DNA of 34,866 nt, taken from assembly GCA_009840945.1 (NCBI GenBank), contig VXMU01000047.1, forward strand, positions 1 to 34,866, given 5' to 3'. The notes below the pieces were generated by a model, which saw only the letters and a list, made by a program, of their open reading frames with translations, was not told where the DNA came from and searched no databases. Source of the stretch: Chloroflexota bacterium (GTDB taxonomy: Bacteria > Chloroflexota > Dehalococcoidia > UBA2979). Position 1 is the stretch's first letter. Each line of letters begins with the position of its first letter. A program made the position numbers and the translations under genes. Of the stretch, positions 23,133-31,023 are shown piece after piece.

Positions 23133-24959
23133 GTGGCGGAACAGGAGCTGTTCGGCGAACTGGCGGTGATCGGCGGCCTGGCCGTCGCGACCACCGTGGG
23201 CCTGTCCCGGGTCGGCCTGCCCGCCACGATCGGCTTCCTCGTCACGGGTGCACTCGCCGGGCCGTACGGCGTCGGGCTGGTCGGCGACACCGACCACATC
23301 GAGCAGATCGCCGAAGTCGGCGTCATCCTGCTCCTGTTTGCGATCGGCCTCGAGTTCTCGCTGGAGCGGTTACGGTTCATCTGGCGGGCCGTTGCGGTCG
23401 GCGGCTCGCTGCAGGTCGGCGTCACGACGGCGGCCGCGCTCGCGATCCTCGTCATCGCCGGCGACACGGTCGAGCGGGGCATCGTCTTCGGCCTCGTCGT
23501 GGCGCTGTCGAGCACGGTGGTGGTGCTGCGCGTCCTCGACATCCGAGGCGAGCTCGATGCGCCGCACGGGCGCTTCATCGTCGGCGCGCTGATCTTCCAG
23601 GACCTGCTGGTCATCCCCCTCACGCTGCTGGTGCCGGTGCTCGCGAGCGGCGCGAGCGGCGACGTGGCGCTCGACATCGCCTGGGCGCTTGCGCGCGCCA
23701 CACTGGCCGTGGGAGCGGTGCTGCTGGTCGCGCGCTTCCTGGTGCCTCGCCTCTTCGACATCGTCGACGCCACGCGCACGCGCGAGGTGTTCCTGCTCAC
23801 CGTGATCTCGATCGCCCTCGGCTCGGCCTGGCTGATGAGCCAGTTCGGGCTGTCGTTCGCGCTGGGCGCGTTCCTCGCGGGGATCCTGCTGGCGGACACC
23901 GACTACAGCCACCGCGCGACGAGCGACATCATTCCGCTGCGCGACGCCTTCACGAGCTTCTTCTTCATCTCGCTGGGGATGCTCGTGGACTGGCAGATCT
24001 TCGTCGACCAGCCGGTGATGGCCGGCCTGATCGTGGTCGGCCTGGTACTCGGCAAGGCCGTGATCGCATCGCTGGCGGCGCTGGCGATGCGGAACCCGGC
24101 GAGCGTGGCGTGGCGATCTGGCATCTACCTCGCGCAGTTCGGCGAGTTCGGCTACGTGGTGCTCGTCATCGGGGCCGCCGAGGGCATCGTCACACCGGAA
24201 GAGCTCCGGCTGGTCGTGACCACCGGCGTCTTCAGCATCGTGCTGTCGCGCGTGCTCATGCACTGGACGGGCGGCCTGCACGCCGGCGAGGCGCTGCTAC
24301 GCCCGCTCGAACGGCTGCTGCGCGCACGGGGGATGGACGAGCCGACCCCGCAGGACGCGTTCCTGACGGACCACGTAGTCATCGCGGGCTACGGCGTCGC
24401 CGGCCGGCTGCTCGCGCGGACGCTCGCGCAGGCGCGCATCCCGTACGTCATCCTCGAGCTCAACGCCGAGAGCGTGCGCCAGGGCCGGGACGAGCACGCG
24501 CACGTCTACTACGGCGACGTGACCAGCGCGGAGGCGCTGGCGCACGCGCGGCTCGGCCACGCCAGCGTCCTGGTGTTGCTCATCAACGACCCGCCGGCCG
24601 CACGCCGCGCCATCGTTGCGGCGCGTGACGAGTGGCCGAACGTGCCGATCCTCGTGCGCACGCGCTACGTCGCCGAGCGCGACGACCTGCTCGCCCTGGG
24701 CGCGAGCCATGTCGTGTGCGAGGAGCTCGAGGGCGGCACCGAGATGTCGGCGCGCGTGCTGCGCGCGCTCGGGCTCGGCTCGCCCGAGGTGCGGTCGCAG
24801 ATCACCCGCGCGCTCGCCTCCACCAACGCGGGCGACCTCACCGGCGCGACCGACGAGTGGATCGAGGCCACCGACCGGGACGACGCAGCTACCGGGCTAC
24901 CGCGCCCGTTCGCACCCCGGCCGGACGCGGGTCAGGGGAAGATGCCGAGCGCAAGGTAG
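23133..24959 (+). CDS. Kef-type K+/H+ antiporter (CPA2) with TrkA-N domain
   Basis: The 608-residue protein has about 12 membrane helices (1-385) of the CPA2 fold. They include GLPATIGFLVTGALAGPYG, VILLLFAIGLEFSLERL, ALSSTVVVLRVLDIRGEL and FALGAFLAGILLADTDY. A cytoplasmic TrkA-N Rossmann domain follows (about 410-530): VVIAGYGVAGRLLARTL, ELNAESVRQGRDE, YYGDVTSAEAL. Such proteins export K+ in exchange for H+ or Na+, gated by NAD(H) or other nucleotides at the Rossmann domain. Initiation is at GTG 23133, with GAGAGG 6 nt upstream. The last 28 bp overlap the 3' end of the convergent glutamate dehydrogenase gene. The UspA-like gene upstream suggests a shared stress role. Confidence 0.94.
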   Translation: MAEQELFGELAVIGGLAVATTVGLSRVGLPATIGFLVTGALAGPYGVGLVGDTDHIEQIAEVGVILLLFAIGLEFSLERLRFIWRAVAVGGSLQVGVTTAAALAILVIAGDTVERGIVFGLVVALSSTVVVLRVLDIRGELDAPHGRFIVGALIFQDLLVIPLTLLVPVLASGASGDVALDIAWALARATLAVGAVLLVARFLVPRLFDIVDATRTREVFLLTVISIALGSAWLMSQFGLSFALGAFLAGILLADTDYSHRATSDIIPLRDAFTSFFFISLGMLVDWQIFVDQPVMAGLIVVGLVLGKAVIASLAALAMRNPASVAWRSGIYLAQFGEFGYVVLVIGAAEGIVTPEELRLVVTTGVFSIVLSRVLMHWTGGLHAGEALLRPLERLLRARGMDEPTPQDAFLTDHVVIAGYGVAGRLLARTLAQARIPYVILELNAESVRQGRDEHAHVYYGDVTSAEALAHARLGHASVLVLLINDPPAARRAIVAARDEWPNVPILVRTRYVAERDDLLALGASHVVCEELEGGTEMSARVLRALGLGSPEVRSQITRALASTNAGDLTGATDEWIEATDRDDAATGLPRPFAPRPDAGQGKMPSAR

Positions 24960-26344
24960 TTGGCCGCAACCCGCTCGATTGCGATCAGGAAGGCCGCGGT
25001 GCGCAGGTCCGGCAGGTCCCGGGAGCGCCAGGTGTCGTAGATCTGCCGGTACGACTCGCTCATCGTCTCCAGCAGCGCCGAGCGGACGAAGTCGATCTCG
25101 GACGGGCCCCGGGTGAGCCGCATCATCTCCTCGGGCGGGAACGGCGTGCCGGCCAGCCGCTCGGTCGCCTCGAGCTGCTGGCGGGTCGAGATCTCCTCGT
25201 AGCGCTTGTACATGCGGTCGAAGCTGACGTGCGAGAGGTTCTTGAGCCACTCGAAGTAGGAGACCGTCACGCCGCCGGCGTTGAGCCAGACGTCGGGGAT
25301 CAGCAGCGCGCCCATGTCGGCGAGGATCGGCTCGGCGTCGGAGTAGACCGGGCCGTTCGCCGCCTCGGCGATGATGCGCGCCTGGATGCGGGCCGCGTTC
25401 TCGCGGGTGATCGCGCCCTCGACGGCCGCGGGCACCAGGATGTCGCAGTCCATCTCGATGGTGTCCTGCCACGTGCCCATGTTCGTGGCGCCCGGGAAGT
25501 CCCGGATCGACCCTCGCTCCGCGCGGTGCCGGAGCACCTCGTCGACGTCGAGGCCGTCCGGGTTGTAGATCCCTCCGTCGATCTCGGCGATCCCGACGAT
25601 CGCGGCGCCGCCCTCATCCTGCAGGAACCGGGCAGCGTGCGAGCCCACGTTCCCGAGGCCCTGCACGATCACGCGCTTGTCCGCGGTGCCGGCGGTGAGC
25701 CCGAGCCGCGCCATCTCCTCGGGATCCGCGACCACCTCGGAGATGCCGTAGTAGACGCCGAGGCCCGTCGCCTCGATGCGTCCCGGAATGCCGTGCAGGG
25801 TGACCGGCTTACCGGTTACGGCGCCCCACGCGTCGAGGTCCGCGCCGCGGAGCGCCCGGTAGGTGTCGGCGATCCACCCCATCTCTTGCTCGCCCGTGCC
25901 GTAGTCCGGCGCGGGTACGTCGACGCCCGGCCCGACGAAGTTCTTCTCGATCAGCTCGGCGGTGTAGCGGCGGATGACGCGTCGGCGGACGGACTCGGGC
26001 GCGTTCGGGTCGAAGCAGATGCCGCCCTTGGCGCCGCCGAACGGCACTTCGACCACCGCACACTTGAACGTCATCAGCGCCGCGAGGGCGGTGACCTCGT
26101 CCTCGGTGATGTCGGGGCTGACGCGGAGGCCGCCCTTGGTGGGGAGGCGGTGATGGCTGTGCTCGGCCCGGTACGCCTCGATGACCTCGATGCGGCCGTC
26201 CTCCATCTCGACGGGGAACCGGAGGTGGTAGACGGAGTTGCAGGAGCGGACCTGGTTGATGAGTCCCGGCGGGAGGTCCGAGTAGCCGGCGGCGCGGTCG
26301 AACTGCTCCATCACGCTGGACAGGAAGCTCGGCGACCCGCTCAT
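24932..26344 (-). CDS. gdhA: Glutamate dehydrogenase (NAD(P)+-dependent)
   Basis: The 470-residue enzyme catalyses reversible oxidative deamination of glutamate to 2-oxoglutarate and ammonia. The substrate pocket is seen in LPTKGGLRVSPDITEDE and TFKCAVVEVPFGGAKGGI, with the catalytic Lys in the GGAKGG motif. It continues in VDVPAPDYGTGEQEMGWI. The coenzyme domain has VIVQGLGNVGSHAARF. PAAVEGAITRENA and ILADMGALLIPDVWLNAGG are typical of the family. The frame runs upstream to 26440, but MSGSPSFLSSVM at 26344 begins where the family begins and has a GGAG site, so I use it. It is divergent from the SDR gene and convergent with the antiporter. Coenzyme preference cannot be read with confidence. 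Confidence 0.96.
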   Translation of the reverse strand: MSGSPSFLSSVMEQFDRAAGYSDLPPGLINQVRSCNSVYHLRFPVEMEDGRIEVIEAYRAEHSHHRLPTKGGLRVSPDITEDEVTALAALMTFKCAVVEVPFGGAKGGICFDPNAPESVRRRVIRRYTAELIEKNFVGPGVDVPAPDYGTGEQEMGWIADTYRALRGADLDAWGAVTGKPVTLHGIPGRIEATGLGVYYGISEVVADPEEMARLGLTAGTADKRVIVQGLGNVGSHAARFLQDEGGAAIVGIAEIDGGIYNPDGLDVDEVLRHRAERGSIRDFPGATNMGTWQDTIEMDCDILVPAAVEGAITRENAARIQARIIAEAANGPVYSDAEPILADMGALLIPDVWLNAGGVTVSYFEWLKNLSHVSFDRMYKRYEEISTRQQLEATERLAGTPFPPEEMMRLTRGPSEIDFVRSALLETMSESYRQIYDTWRSRDLPDLRTAAFLIAIERVAANYLALGIFP

Positions 26345-26483
26345 CTCGTACTCCGCTCCACCGCGCCGCATCGCCCGGCCGGCACGCCCCGAGGCGGCCG
26401 ACTCGGAACCATCCTTCCATCGGCGGCGGCAACGTACCACGCACCGCGGCCAACGCGCCGCACTCCGGGGCGGCCGCGCGCGC

Positions 26484-26489
26484 TAGACT
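26484..26489 (+). promoter_or_regulatory. Likely -10 box of the SDR gene
   Basis: TAGACT matches TATAAT at 4/6 and lies 15 bp before the start codon at 26505. The transcript would then have a very short leader holding GGAGG (26496-26500). No -35 box is recognisable in the GC-rich upstream sequence. Confidence 0.35.
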
Positions 26490-26504
26490 CGCACCGGAGG
26501 CACG

Positions 26505-27215
26505 ATGACCGCACCCACACCACGCAGCGCCGTCGTGACCGGCGCGAACCGCGCCGACGGCATCGGCCTCGCGCTCGTCCGGGAGCTGCGCGCCCGCGGC
26601 TGCGCGCCCGTCGTCGGCACCTACCGCGACACGGCGACCGCCACGCCGCTCCTCGACGCCGCGGCAGGGGACCCCGACGTGCTCGCCGCCGAGGTCGACG
26701 TGACCTCGGACGCATCCGCCGAGGCGTTCGGGCGCTGGTGCGCGGAGCACCTCGACCGCGTCGACCTGCTGGTGAACAACGCCGGCATCGGTGCGAGCGA
26801 GGGCTCGGTCCTGACCGCCCCGATCGAGGACCTCGAATACCAGCTCCAGGTGCACGGGCTGGGGATGCTGCGCGTCACGCGCGCGCTCCTCCCGCTGATG
26901 GGGAGCGGCGCCGTCGCGGTAAGCGTCTCGTCGAGCCTCGCCAGCATCGCCGACATGGACGCGGGCTCGACGTACTACGCCCCGGCCAAGGCGTTCCAGA
27001 ACGCCCTCACGAAGCACCTCGCCGGCGCCGTACGGCGCGACGGCATCATCGCGTTCTCGGCGAGCCCCGGCTGGGTCTCGACGTCGATGGGCGGAACGGC
27101 GGCGCCGCTCACGCCCGAGGAGTCGGCGCGCCGCCTCGCGGAACTCGTGCTGGGCGCGGGACCGCGGGACGCGGGCACGTTCCGCACCGTGGATGGAGAC
27201 ACGCTCGCCTGGTGA
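26505..27215 (+). CDS. Short-chain dehydrogenase/reductase (SDR)
   Basis: The 236-residue protein is a classical SDR. The coenzyme motif is VVTGANRADGIG (about 10-21), where the usual TGxxxGIG spacing is stretched by one residue. An acidic residue lies in EVDVTSDAS, and LLVNNAGIG follows. The active site has Ser in VSVSSSLASIAD and YYAPAK, giving Tyr and Lys in YxxxK. SPGWVSTSMGG is the product-release loop. The reaction is NAD(P)-dependent reduction or oxidation of a carbonyl or alcohol, with unknown substrate. GGAGG lies 4 nt before the ATG. The isochorismatase-like gene follows 42 bp later on the same strand, separated by the palindrome GCGCATGATGCGC (27216-27228), so they are probably co-transcribed. 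Confidence 0.93.
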   Translation: MTAPTPRSAVVTGANRADGIGLALVRELRARGCAPVVGTYRDTATATPLLDAAAGDPDVLAAEVDVTSDASAEAFGRWCAEHLDRVDLLVNNAGIGASEGSVLTAPIEDLEYQLQVHGLGMLRVTRALLPLMGSGAVAVSVSSSLASIADMDAGSTYYAPAKAFQNALTKHLAGAVRRDGIIAFSASPGWVSTSMGGTAAPLTPEESARRLAELVLGAGPRDAGTFRTVDGDTLAW

Positions 27216-27257
27216 GCGCATGATGCGCGCGCCGCGGGCCCGAAGGAGGAGGAGCAC

Positions 27258-27785
27258 GTGACACAGGAAGCGACGATCGATCCCGCGCGCACGGCAGTCG
27301 TGATCATGGACTTCCAGGTCGGCATCGTCGGCCCCTACGCGAGCAACCCGGAGCAGGTGGTGGAGCGCGCGGCGTCGGTGCTCGCCGCGGCGCGCGGCGC
27401 GGGCGTGCCGGTCTACCACGTCGTCCACCGCGGCGGCCCGTTCGAGGCCGACTCGCCGGACGTCGAGATTCACCCCGGAGTCGCGCCCGTCGAGGGCGAG
27501 CAGGTGATCCGCAAGGTGCGAGCCGGCTCGTTCTCGACCACCGGGCTCGACGCGATGCTGCGCGAGGAGGGCCGCGACACCCTCGTGCTCATGGGTGTGG
27601 CGACCAGCGGGTGCGTGCTGTCCACGCTGCGCTGGGGCGCCGACATCAGCTACCAGCTCGTCGTCGTGAAGGACGGCTGCGACGACGGCGACGAGGAAGT
27701 GCACCGCGTGCTGACCGAGAAGGTCTTCCCGCGGCAGGCGACCGTGCTCACCGCCGCGGAGTTCGCGGGCCGCCTCGGCGGGTAG
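27258..27785 (+). CDS. Isochorismatase-like cysteine hydrolase
   Basis: The 175-residue protein has the catalytic triad of the family: Asp in VVIMDFQVG, Lys in VIRKVRAGSF and Cys in GVATSGCVLSTLR. The cis-peptide region before the Cys (LMGVAT) is also present. Members hydrolyse isochorismate, nicotinamide, N-carbamoyl compounds or other amides, and the sequence does not settle which. Without an isochorismate synthase nearby, a small amidase role is at least as likely. GTG 27258 is preceded by AGGAGGAGG. It lies between the SDR and acyl-CoA dehydrogenase genes, all on one strand. Confidence 0.92.
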   Translation: MTQEATIDPARTAVVIMDFQVGIVGPYASNPEQVVERAASVLAAARGAGVPVYHVVHRGGPFEADSPDVEIHPGVAPVEGEQVIRKVRAGSFSTTGLDAMLREEGRDTLVLMGVATSGCVLSTLRWGADISYQLVVVKDGCDDGDEEVHRVLTEKVFPRQATVLTAAEFAGRLGG

Positions 27786-27804
27786 TCCGGGGCGATCGCC
27801 GGAC
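27785..27804 (+). terminator. Hairpin at the end of the cysteine hydrolase gene
   Basis: GTCCGG (27785-27790) pairs with CCGGAC (27799-27804), overlapping the last base of the stop codon. There is no T-tract. A -10-like TATAGT follows directly (27808-27813), so this looks like a boundary between two transcription units. Confidence 0.4.
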
Positions 27805-27807
27805 ACG

Positions 27808-27813
27808 TATAGT
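27808..27813 (+). promoter_or_regulatory. Likely -10 box of the acyl-CoA dehydrogenase gene
   Basis: TATAGT matches the consensus at 5/6 and lies 49 bp before the start codon. The expected start of transcription falls just before the 10-bp hairpin at 27823-27847, which would therefore form at the 5' end of the mRNA. No clear -35 is seen, and the hydrolase terminator occupies that place. Confidence 0.5.
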
Positions 27814-27822
27814 CCTCACAGG

Positions 27823-27847
27823 CGCGCGGCCCCGATCGGGCCGCGCG
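27823..27847 (+). promoter_or_regulatory. Leader hairpin of the acyl-CoA dehydrogenase gene
   Basis: CGCGCGGCCC (27823-27832) pairs with GGGCCGCGCG (27838-27847) around a 5-nt loop. The ribosome binding site (GGAG) begins 4 bases after the stem. A 5'-terminal stem could stabilise the mRNA. As DNA it could also be an operator overlapping the transcription start. Confidence 0.45.
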
Positions 27848-27862
27848 GAACGGAGCACCACC

Positions 27863-29074
27863 ATGGACTGGAGCGACAACGCAGAGCAGGCGGCCTTCCG
27901 CGAGGACGTCGCCACCTTCATTCGCGACCGGCTGCCCAGCCGGATCGCCGAGATCCCCCGGCACTCGGTCAGCATCTACACCTGGTACGAGGACCTGCAC
28001 CACGACGACGCCGACGTGCAGGCCGCCGCGCGCGAGTGGGCGGACGCCCTCTCCGAGCGTGGCTGGGTCGCCCCGCACTGGCCGTCCGAGTACGGCGGCG
28101 CGGGCCTGACGGCGATGGAGCAGTTCATCTTCAACGAGGAGATGGCGAAGGCCATGGCGCCGCCGGTCGGCGGCAGCGGCGTGATGCTCCTCGGCCCGAC
28201 GCTGCTCGTCCACGGCACCGACGACCAGAAGCAGAAGTACCTGCCCGCGATCCTCTCCGGCGAGACCCGCTGGACGCAGGGCTACTCCGAGCCGGGCGCC
28301 GGGTCCGACCTCGGCTCGCTACAGACGCGCGCGACGCGCGACGGCGACGAGTTCGTCGTGAACGGGCAGAAGATCTGGACCTCCTCGGCGCACCAGGCCA
28401 CGGCCATCTTCGCGCTCGTCCGCACCAACCCGGACGCGCCGAAGCACCGCGGCATCTCGTTCCTGCTGATCGACGACATCAAGACGCCGGGCCTGACGGT
28501 GCGCCCGCTGATCGACATGGCGTGGGGGCACCACGTCAACGAGACGTTCTTCGAGGACGTCCGCGTCCCCGCCGAGAACGTCCTCGGAGAGGTCGACCGC
28601 GGCTGGTACGTCGGCATGACGCTGCTCGACTACGAGCGCTCCGGCATCTCCGGCGCGGTCTCGCAGCTCCAGGATCTCGAGGAGCTCCTCGATGCTGCGC
28701 GCAACGACGACCGCTCGGTGCTCGACCGCAGCCCGGCGGTCCGTGCACGCCTCGCCGAGCGCGCGCTGGCGATCGAGGTCTGCTATCAGCTCTCGATGCG
28801 CATCGCGTCGATGCAGGCGGCGGGGATGGTGCCGAACTACGAGGCGTCGATGGGCAAGATGTTCTCGTCGGAGCACGGCCAGGAGCTGTACCGCGTCGGC
28901 ATCCGCACGTTCGGGCTCTACGGCGACCTGTGGCCGGGCGACCCGAAGGCGCCGCTCAACGGCAAGCACATCCACGGCTACGTCCGCTCGATCCCCTCGA
29001 CGATCGGCGGCGGCTCCTCGGAGATCCAGCGCAACATCATCGCGACACGCGGGCTCGGGCTGCCTCGCGGCTAG
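27863..29074 (+). CDS. Acyl-CoA dehydrogenase
   Basis: The 403-residue flavoenzyme has the N-terminal helical domain (MDWSDNAEQAAFREDV), the middle beta domain with the FAD/substrate motif GYSEPGAGSDLGSLQTRA, and VNGQKIWTSSAH. The C-terminal helical domain ends GGGSSEIQRNIIATRGLG. It should oxidise an acyl-CoA to the 2-enoyl-CoA, passing electrons to ETF. The charged insert (DLHHDDADVQAAAREWADAL) and the WPSEYGGAG form are common in the FadE-like group acting on branched, aromatic or sterol side-chain CoA esters. Chain specificity is inference. ATG 27863 has GGAG upstream. The enoyl-CoA hydratase and CoA-transferases downstream could supply the next and preceding steps. Confidence 0.94.
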   Translation: MDWSDNAEQAAFREDVATFIRDRLPSRIAEIPRHSVSIYTWYEDLHHDDADVQAAAREWADALSERGWVAPHWPSEYGGAGLTAMEQFIFNEEMAKAMAPPVGGSGVMLLGPTLLVHGTDDQKQKYLPAILSGETRWTQGYSEPGAGSDLGSLQTRATRDGDEFVVNGQKIWTSSAHQATAIFALVRTNPDAPKHRGISFLLIDDIKTPGLTVRPLIDMAWGHHVNETFFEDVRVPAENVLGEVDRGWYVGMTLLDYERSGISGAVSQLQDLEELLDAARNDDRSVLDRSPAVRARLAERALAIEVCYQLSMRIASMQAAGMVPNYEASMGKMFSSEHGQELYRVGIRTFGLYGDLWPGDPKAPLNGKHIHGYVRSIPSTIGGGSSEIQRNIIATRGLGLPRG

Positions 29075-29097
29075 CACGCACCGACGCGCGACGGATC

Positions 29098-29131
29098 GCA
29101 ATCGGGCCGCCCATGCCGGCGGCCCGATTGC
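29098..29131. terminator. Bidirectional terminator between convergent genes
   Basis: GCAATCGGGCCGCC (29098-29111) pairs perfectly with GGCGGCCCGATTGC (29118-29131), a 14-bp stem with a 6-nt loop. It is centred between the acyl-CoA dehydrogenase stop (29074) and the oppositely directed reductase stop (29157). T-tracts are poor on both sides, but stem length and position are convincing. Confidence 0.8.
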
Positions 29132-29156
29132 TCGTCGTGGGCGAGTAGGGGCCGCG

Positions 29157-30155
29157 TTACACGCGGATGACGACCTTGCCGAAGTGCCGCTGCGACTCGA
29201 GATGGCGGTACGCCTCCCGCGCCTCGTCGAAGTCGAAGACGCGGTCGACCACCGGGTGCACCTCGCGCAGCTCGAGCGCGCGGTTCATCTGCTCGAACAT
29301 CGCGCGGCTGCCCACGTAGATCCGCGACGCTCGCAGCCCGCGGCCGACGAGGGGCACCTGCGTCTCGTCCGACTCCTCGCGCGCGAGGCCGCCGATCAGC
29401 GCGATGTCCCCGCCGAAGCGCGTCGCGGTCATCGACTTCGCGAACGTGCCCTCGCCGCCGACCTCGAGCGTGAGGTCGACGCCGCGCCCGTCGGTGAGTT
29501 CGCGGACCGTGCGGCCCCAGTTGTCGTCGTCGACGTAGTTGATGGTGTGGTCCGCCCCGTGCTCGCGGGCGCGAGCCAGCTTCTCGTCGCTGCTCGAGGT
29601 GATGAAGCTGCGCACCCCGGCGGTCGCGGCGAGCTGCAGCCCGGCGATGGAGACGCCGCCGGTGCCGAGCAGCAGCACGCTCGACCCCGGCTGCAGCCGC
29701 GCGACCTCGAACATCGAGCACCACGCGGTCACCGCGGCGCACGGGAGCGTCGAGGCCTCGTCGTCGGTCATGTGCGCCGGCGTGGCGACCACGGCGCGCT
29801 CGGGGAGGGCGATGAGCTCGGCAAGCGTGCCGTTGGTGTCGGCGCCGCCGAGCGCGCGGCGTGTGTTCGCGGGTGTGCCGTCGCCGTCGAGCCAGTCGAG
29901 GAAGAAGCAACTCGTGACCCGGTCGCCGACGGCGAACCGTGTGACCTCATCGCCGACAGCGACGACCTCGCCGGACCCGTCGGAGAGCGGGATGATCGGC
30001 TCGCGATTGCCCTGGGCGAGCATCAGGTCGCGGTAGTTGAGCGAGGTGGCGCGAACGCGGATGACCACCTCGTCGGCCGCGGGTTCAGGGTCGGCCAGTT
30101 CGACGCGGTTCAGCCCGTCGATGCCGCCGCCGGGTGTGAGCTGGTACGCCTGCAT
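29157..30155 (-). CDS. Zinc-independent MDR-family NAD(P)-dependent oxidoreductase (quinone reductase-like)
   Basis: The 332-residue protein has the GroES-like N-terminal half (VIRVRATSLNYRDLMLAQG, DGSGEVVAVGDEVTRFAVGD) and the Rossmann half (VLLLGTGGVSIAGLQLAA, ITSSSDEKLARAREHGAD, IGGLA). It ends DEAREAYRHLESQRHFGKVV. The NYRD sequence replaces the catalytic-zinc Cys of alcohol dehydrogenases, and no structural four-Cys lobe is present, so it belongs with the zinc-free quinone or enone reductases. ATG 30155 has GGAGG 7 nt upstream. GATACT (30199-30194 on the minus strand) is a possible -10. It is divergent from the toxin-antitoxin operon and shares its 153-bp promoter region. Confidence 0.93.
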   Translation of the reverse strand: MQAYQLTPGGGIDGLNRVELADPEPAADEVVIRVRATSLNYRDLMLAQGNREPIIPLSDGSGEVVAVGDEVTRFAVGDRVTSCFFLDWLDGDGTPANTRRALGGADTNGTLAELIALPERAVVATPAHMTDDEASTLPCAAVTAWCSMFEVARLQPGSSVLLLGTGGVSIAGLQLAATAGVRSFITSSSDEKLARAREHGADHTINYVDDDNWGRTVRELTDGRGVDLTLEVGGEGTFAKSMTATRFGGDIALIGGLAREESDETQVPLVGRGLRASRIYVGSRAMFEQMNRALELREVHPVVDRVFDFDEAREAYRHLESQRHFGKVVIRV

Positions 30156-30233
30156 GTCGGTCCTCCGTCACGTCGTCTCGTGGGCCGGGCGGGAGTATCG
30201 CAGATCCACGATGGGGAGCGTGTCGGCGGTCCG

Positions 30234-30303
30234 TTCCGTACGGCGAGTGCCGTACACTGTCTTCCGTACATCGTGTGCCGTATACTCGGTGCCGTACAGG
30301 AGA
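30234..30303 (+). repeat. Five 14-bp iterons covering the toxin-antitoxin promoter
   Basis: CCGTA recurs at 30236, 30250, 30264, 30278 and 30292, exactly 14 bp apart, inside units of the form T(T/G)CCGTACA. The fourth copy has CCGTAT. The cores are near-palindromic around GTAC. The array ends inside the ribosome binding site of the antitoxin gene and contains the -10 box. Such arrays are typical of ribbon-helix-helix autorepressors that bind DNA cooperatively side by side. Confidence 0.85.
30281..30286 (+). promoter_or_regulatory. -10 box of the toxin-antitoxin operon
   Basis: TATACT matches TATAAT at 5/6. It lies inside the fourth 14-bp repeat and 22 bp before the antitoxin ATG, so the mRNA leader would be short. 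The -35 region (TGTCTT at 17 bp) is weak. Occupancy of the repeats would block RNA polymerase directly. Confidence 0.55.
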
Positions 30304-30308
30304 GCGCC

Positions 30309-30560
30309 ATGGTCTCGAGAGTGGAATTCCGCGTGGACGACGAGTGCAAGCAGCGGCTCGACGATCTTGCCGAGGAACGGGACGCCTCGATCTCCGAAGT
30401 CCTTCGCGGGCTCATCGACGAGGCGTGGGAAGCGGTCATGGTGGAGCGCCGCCTCCAGCTGGTCCGGGAGATCGCCAGCCTCCAAGGCGAAGTCCCGGAC
30501 GATCCACAGGATCTCTTCCGTGAGCTGGAGTCGCGGTTTGAGTCCGACAGCCTTCCTTGA
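30309..30560 (+). CDS. Ribbon-helix-helix antitoxin
   Basis: The 83-residue protein starts MVSRVEFRVDDECKQRLDDL, a beta strand for base contacts followed by the first RHH helix. AEERDASISEVLRGLIDEAW gives the second helix (about residues 1-45 in all). The acidic tail (EVPDDPQDLFRELESRF) is expected to wrap the toxin and block its active site. AGGAGAG precedes ATG 30309. The toxin frame begins inside this gene, giving a 23-bp overlap if TTG 30538 is used. RHH antitoxins usually repress their own promoter with the toxin as co-repressor, and five iterons are present in front. Confidence 0.88.
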   Translation: MVSRVEFRVDDECKQRLDDLAEERDASISEVLRGLIDEAWEAVMVERRLQLVREIASLQGEVPDDPQDLFRELESRFESDSLP

Positions 30561-31023
30561 CGCGAATGTGCCGATTTACGCTGCGGGCGCCCCACACTCG
30601 CATCGCGAGTCGTGCATCGAGGTACTCCGACTCGCTTCCCGCAATCCGCGCTCGTTCGTGACAAACGCTGAGGTCCTCCAGGAGCTCCTCCACCACTATC
30701 GCGCGACCCGACAATGGCCATCGGTTGGGCGCCCGGCGTTCGCGCAATTCGCAACGTTGATGCTCGGGCGGACCGAACCGATCTATGCGGAGGACGCTCG
30801 CCTTGCGGCCGAACTGGCGAACGCTGGAGTGAGGGGAAGCACGCGGGATCTGATCCATGTCGCGGTGATGCGACGCCTGGGCATCGCGCACGTTGTTTCC
30901 GCCGATCGTGACTTCGACGGCATCCCGGGCGTGACCCGCCTCGATCCGATGGACGTCGATGAGTGGCGCGACTCCCTGCTGGCCCCCGACGGGGACAATG
31001 GAGCCGCGCCCTCACCCCGCTAG
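30538..31023 (+). CDS. PIN-domain ribonuclease toxin (VapC-like)
   Basis: The 161-residue protein has the PIN metal-binding acidic residues in order: Asp in AFLDANVPIYAAG, Glu in VTNAEVLQELLHHY, Asp in GSTRDLIHVAVMRR and Asp in VVSADRDFDGIPGVTR. PIN toxins cleave tRNA or rRNA with Mg2+ and are held inactive by the antitoxin. No ATG is available. TTG 30538 has GGAG 7 nt upstream and places the first Asp at residue 8. GTG 30520, with AGGA 8 nt upstream, is an equally possible start and would add six residues. The stop codon TAG is followed at once by the reversed stop codon of the hydratase gene, so the two convergent genes abut without a gap. Confidence 0.9.
   Translation: MSPTAFLDANVPIYAAGAPHSHRESCIEVLRLASRNPRSFVTNAEVLQELLHHYRATRQWPSVGRPAFAQFATLMLGRTEPIYAEDARLAAELANAGVRGSTRDLIHVAVMRRLGIAHVVSADRDFDGIPGVTRLDPMDVDEWRDSLLAPDGDNGAAPSPR

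Noticed and set aside
25809-27806. Minus-strand open frame of 665 codons
   Set aside because: It crosses the glutamate dehydrogenase, SDR and cysteine hydrolase genes in the wrong frame or strand.
30234-30303. CRISPR-like array
   Set aside because: The repeats are 14 bp with no unique spacers and sit on a promoter, so they are operator iterons.
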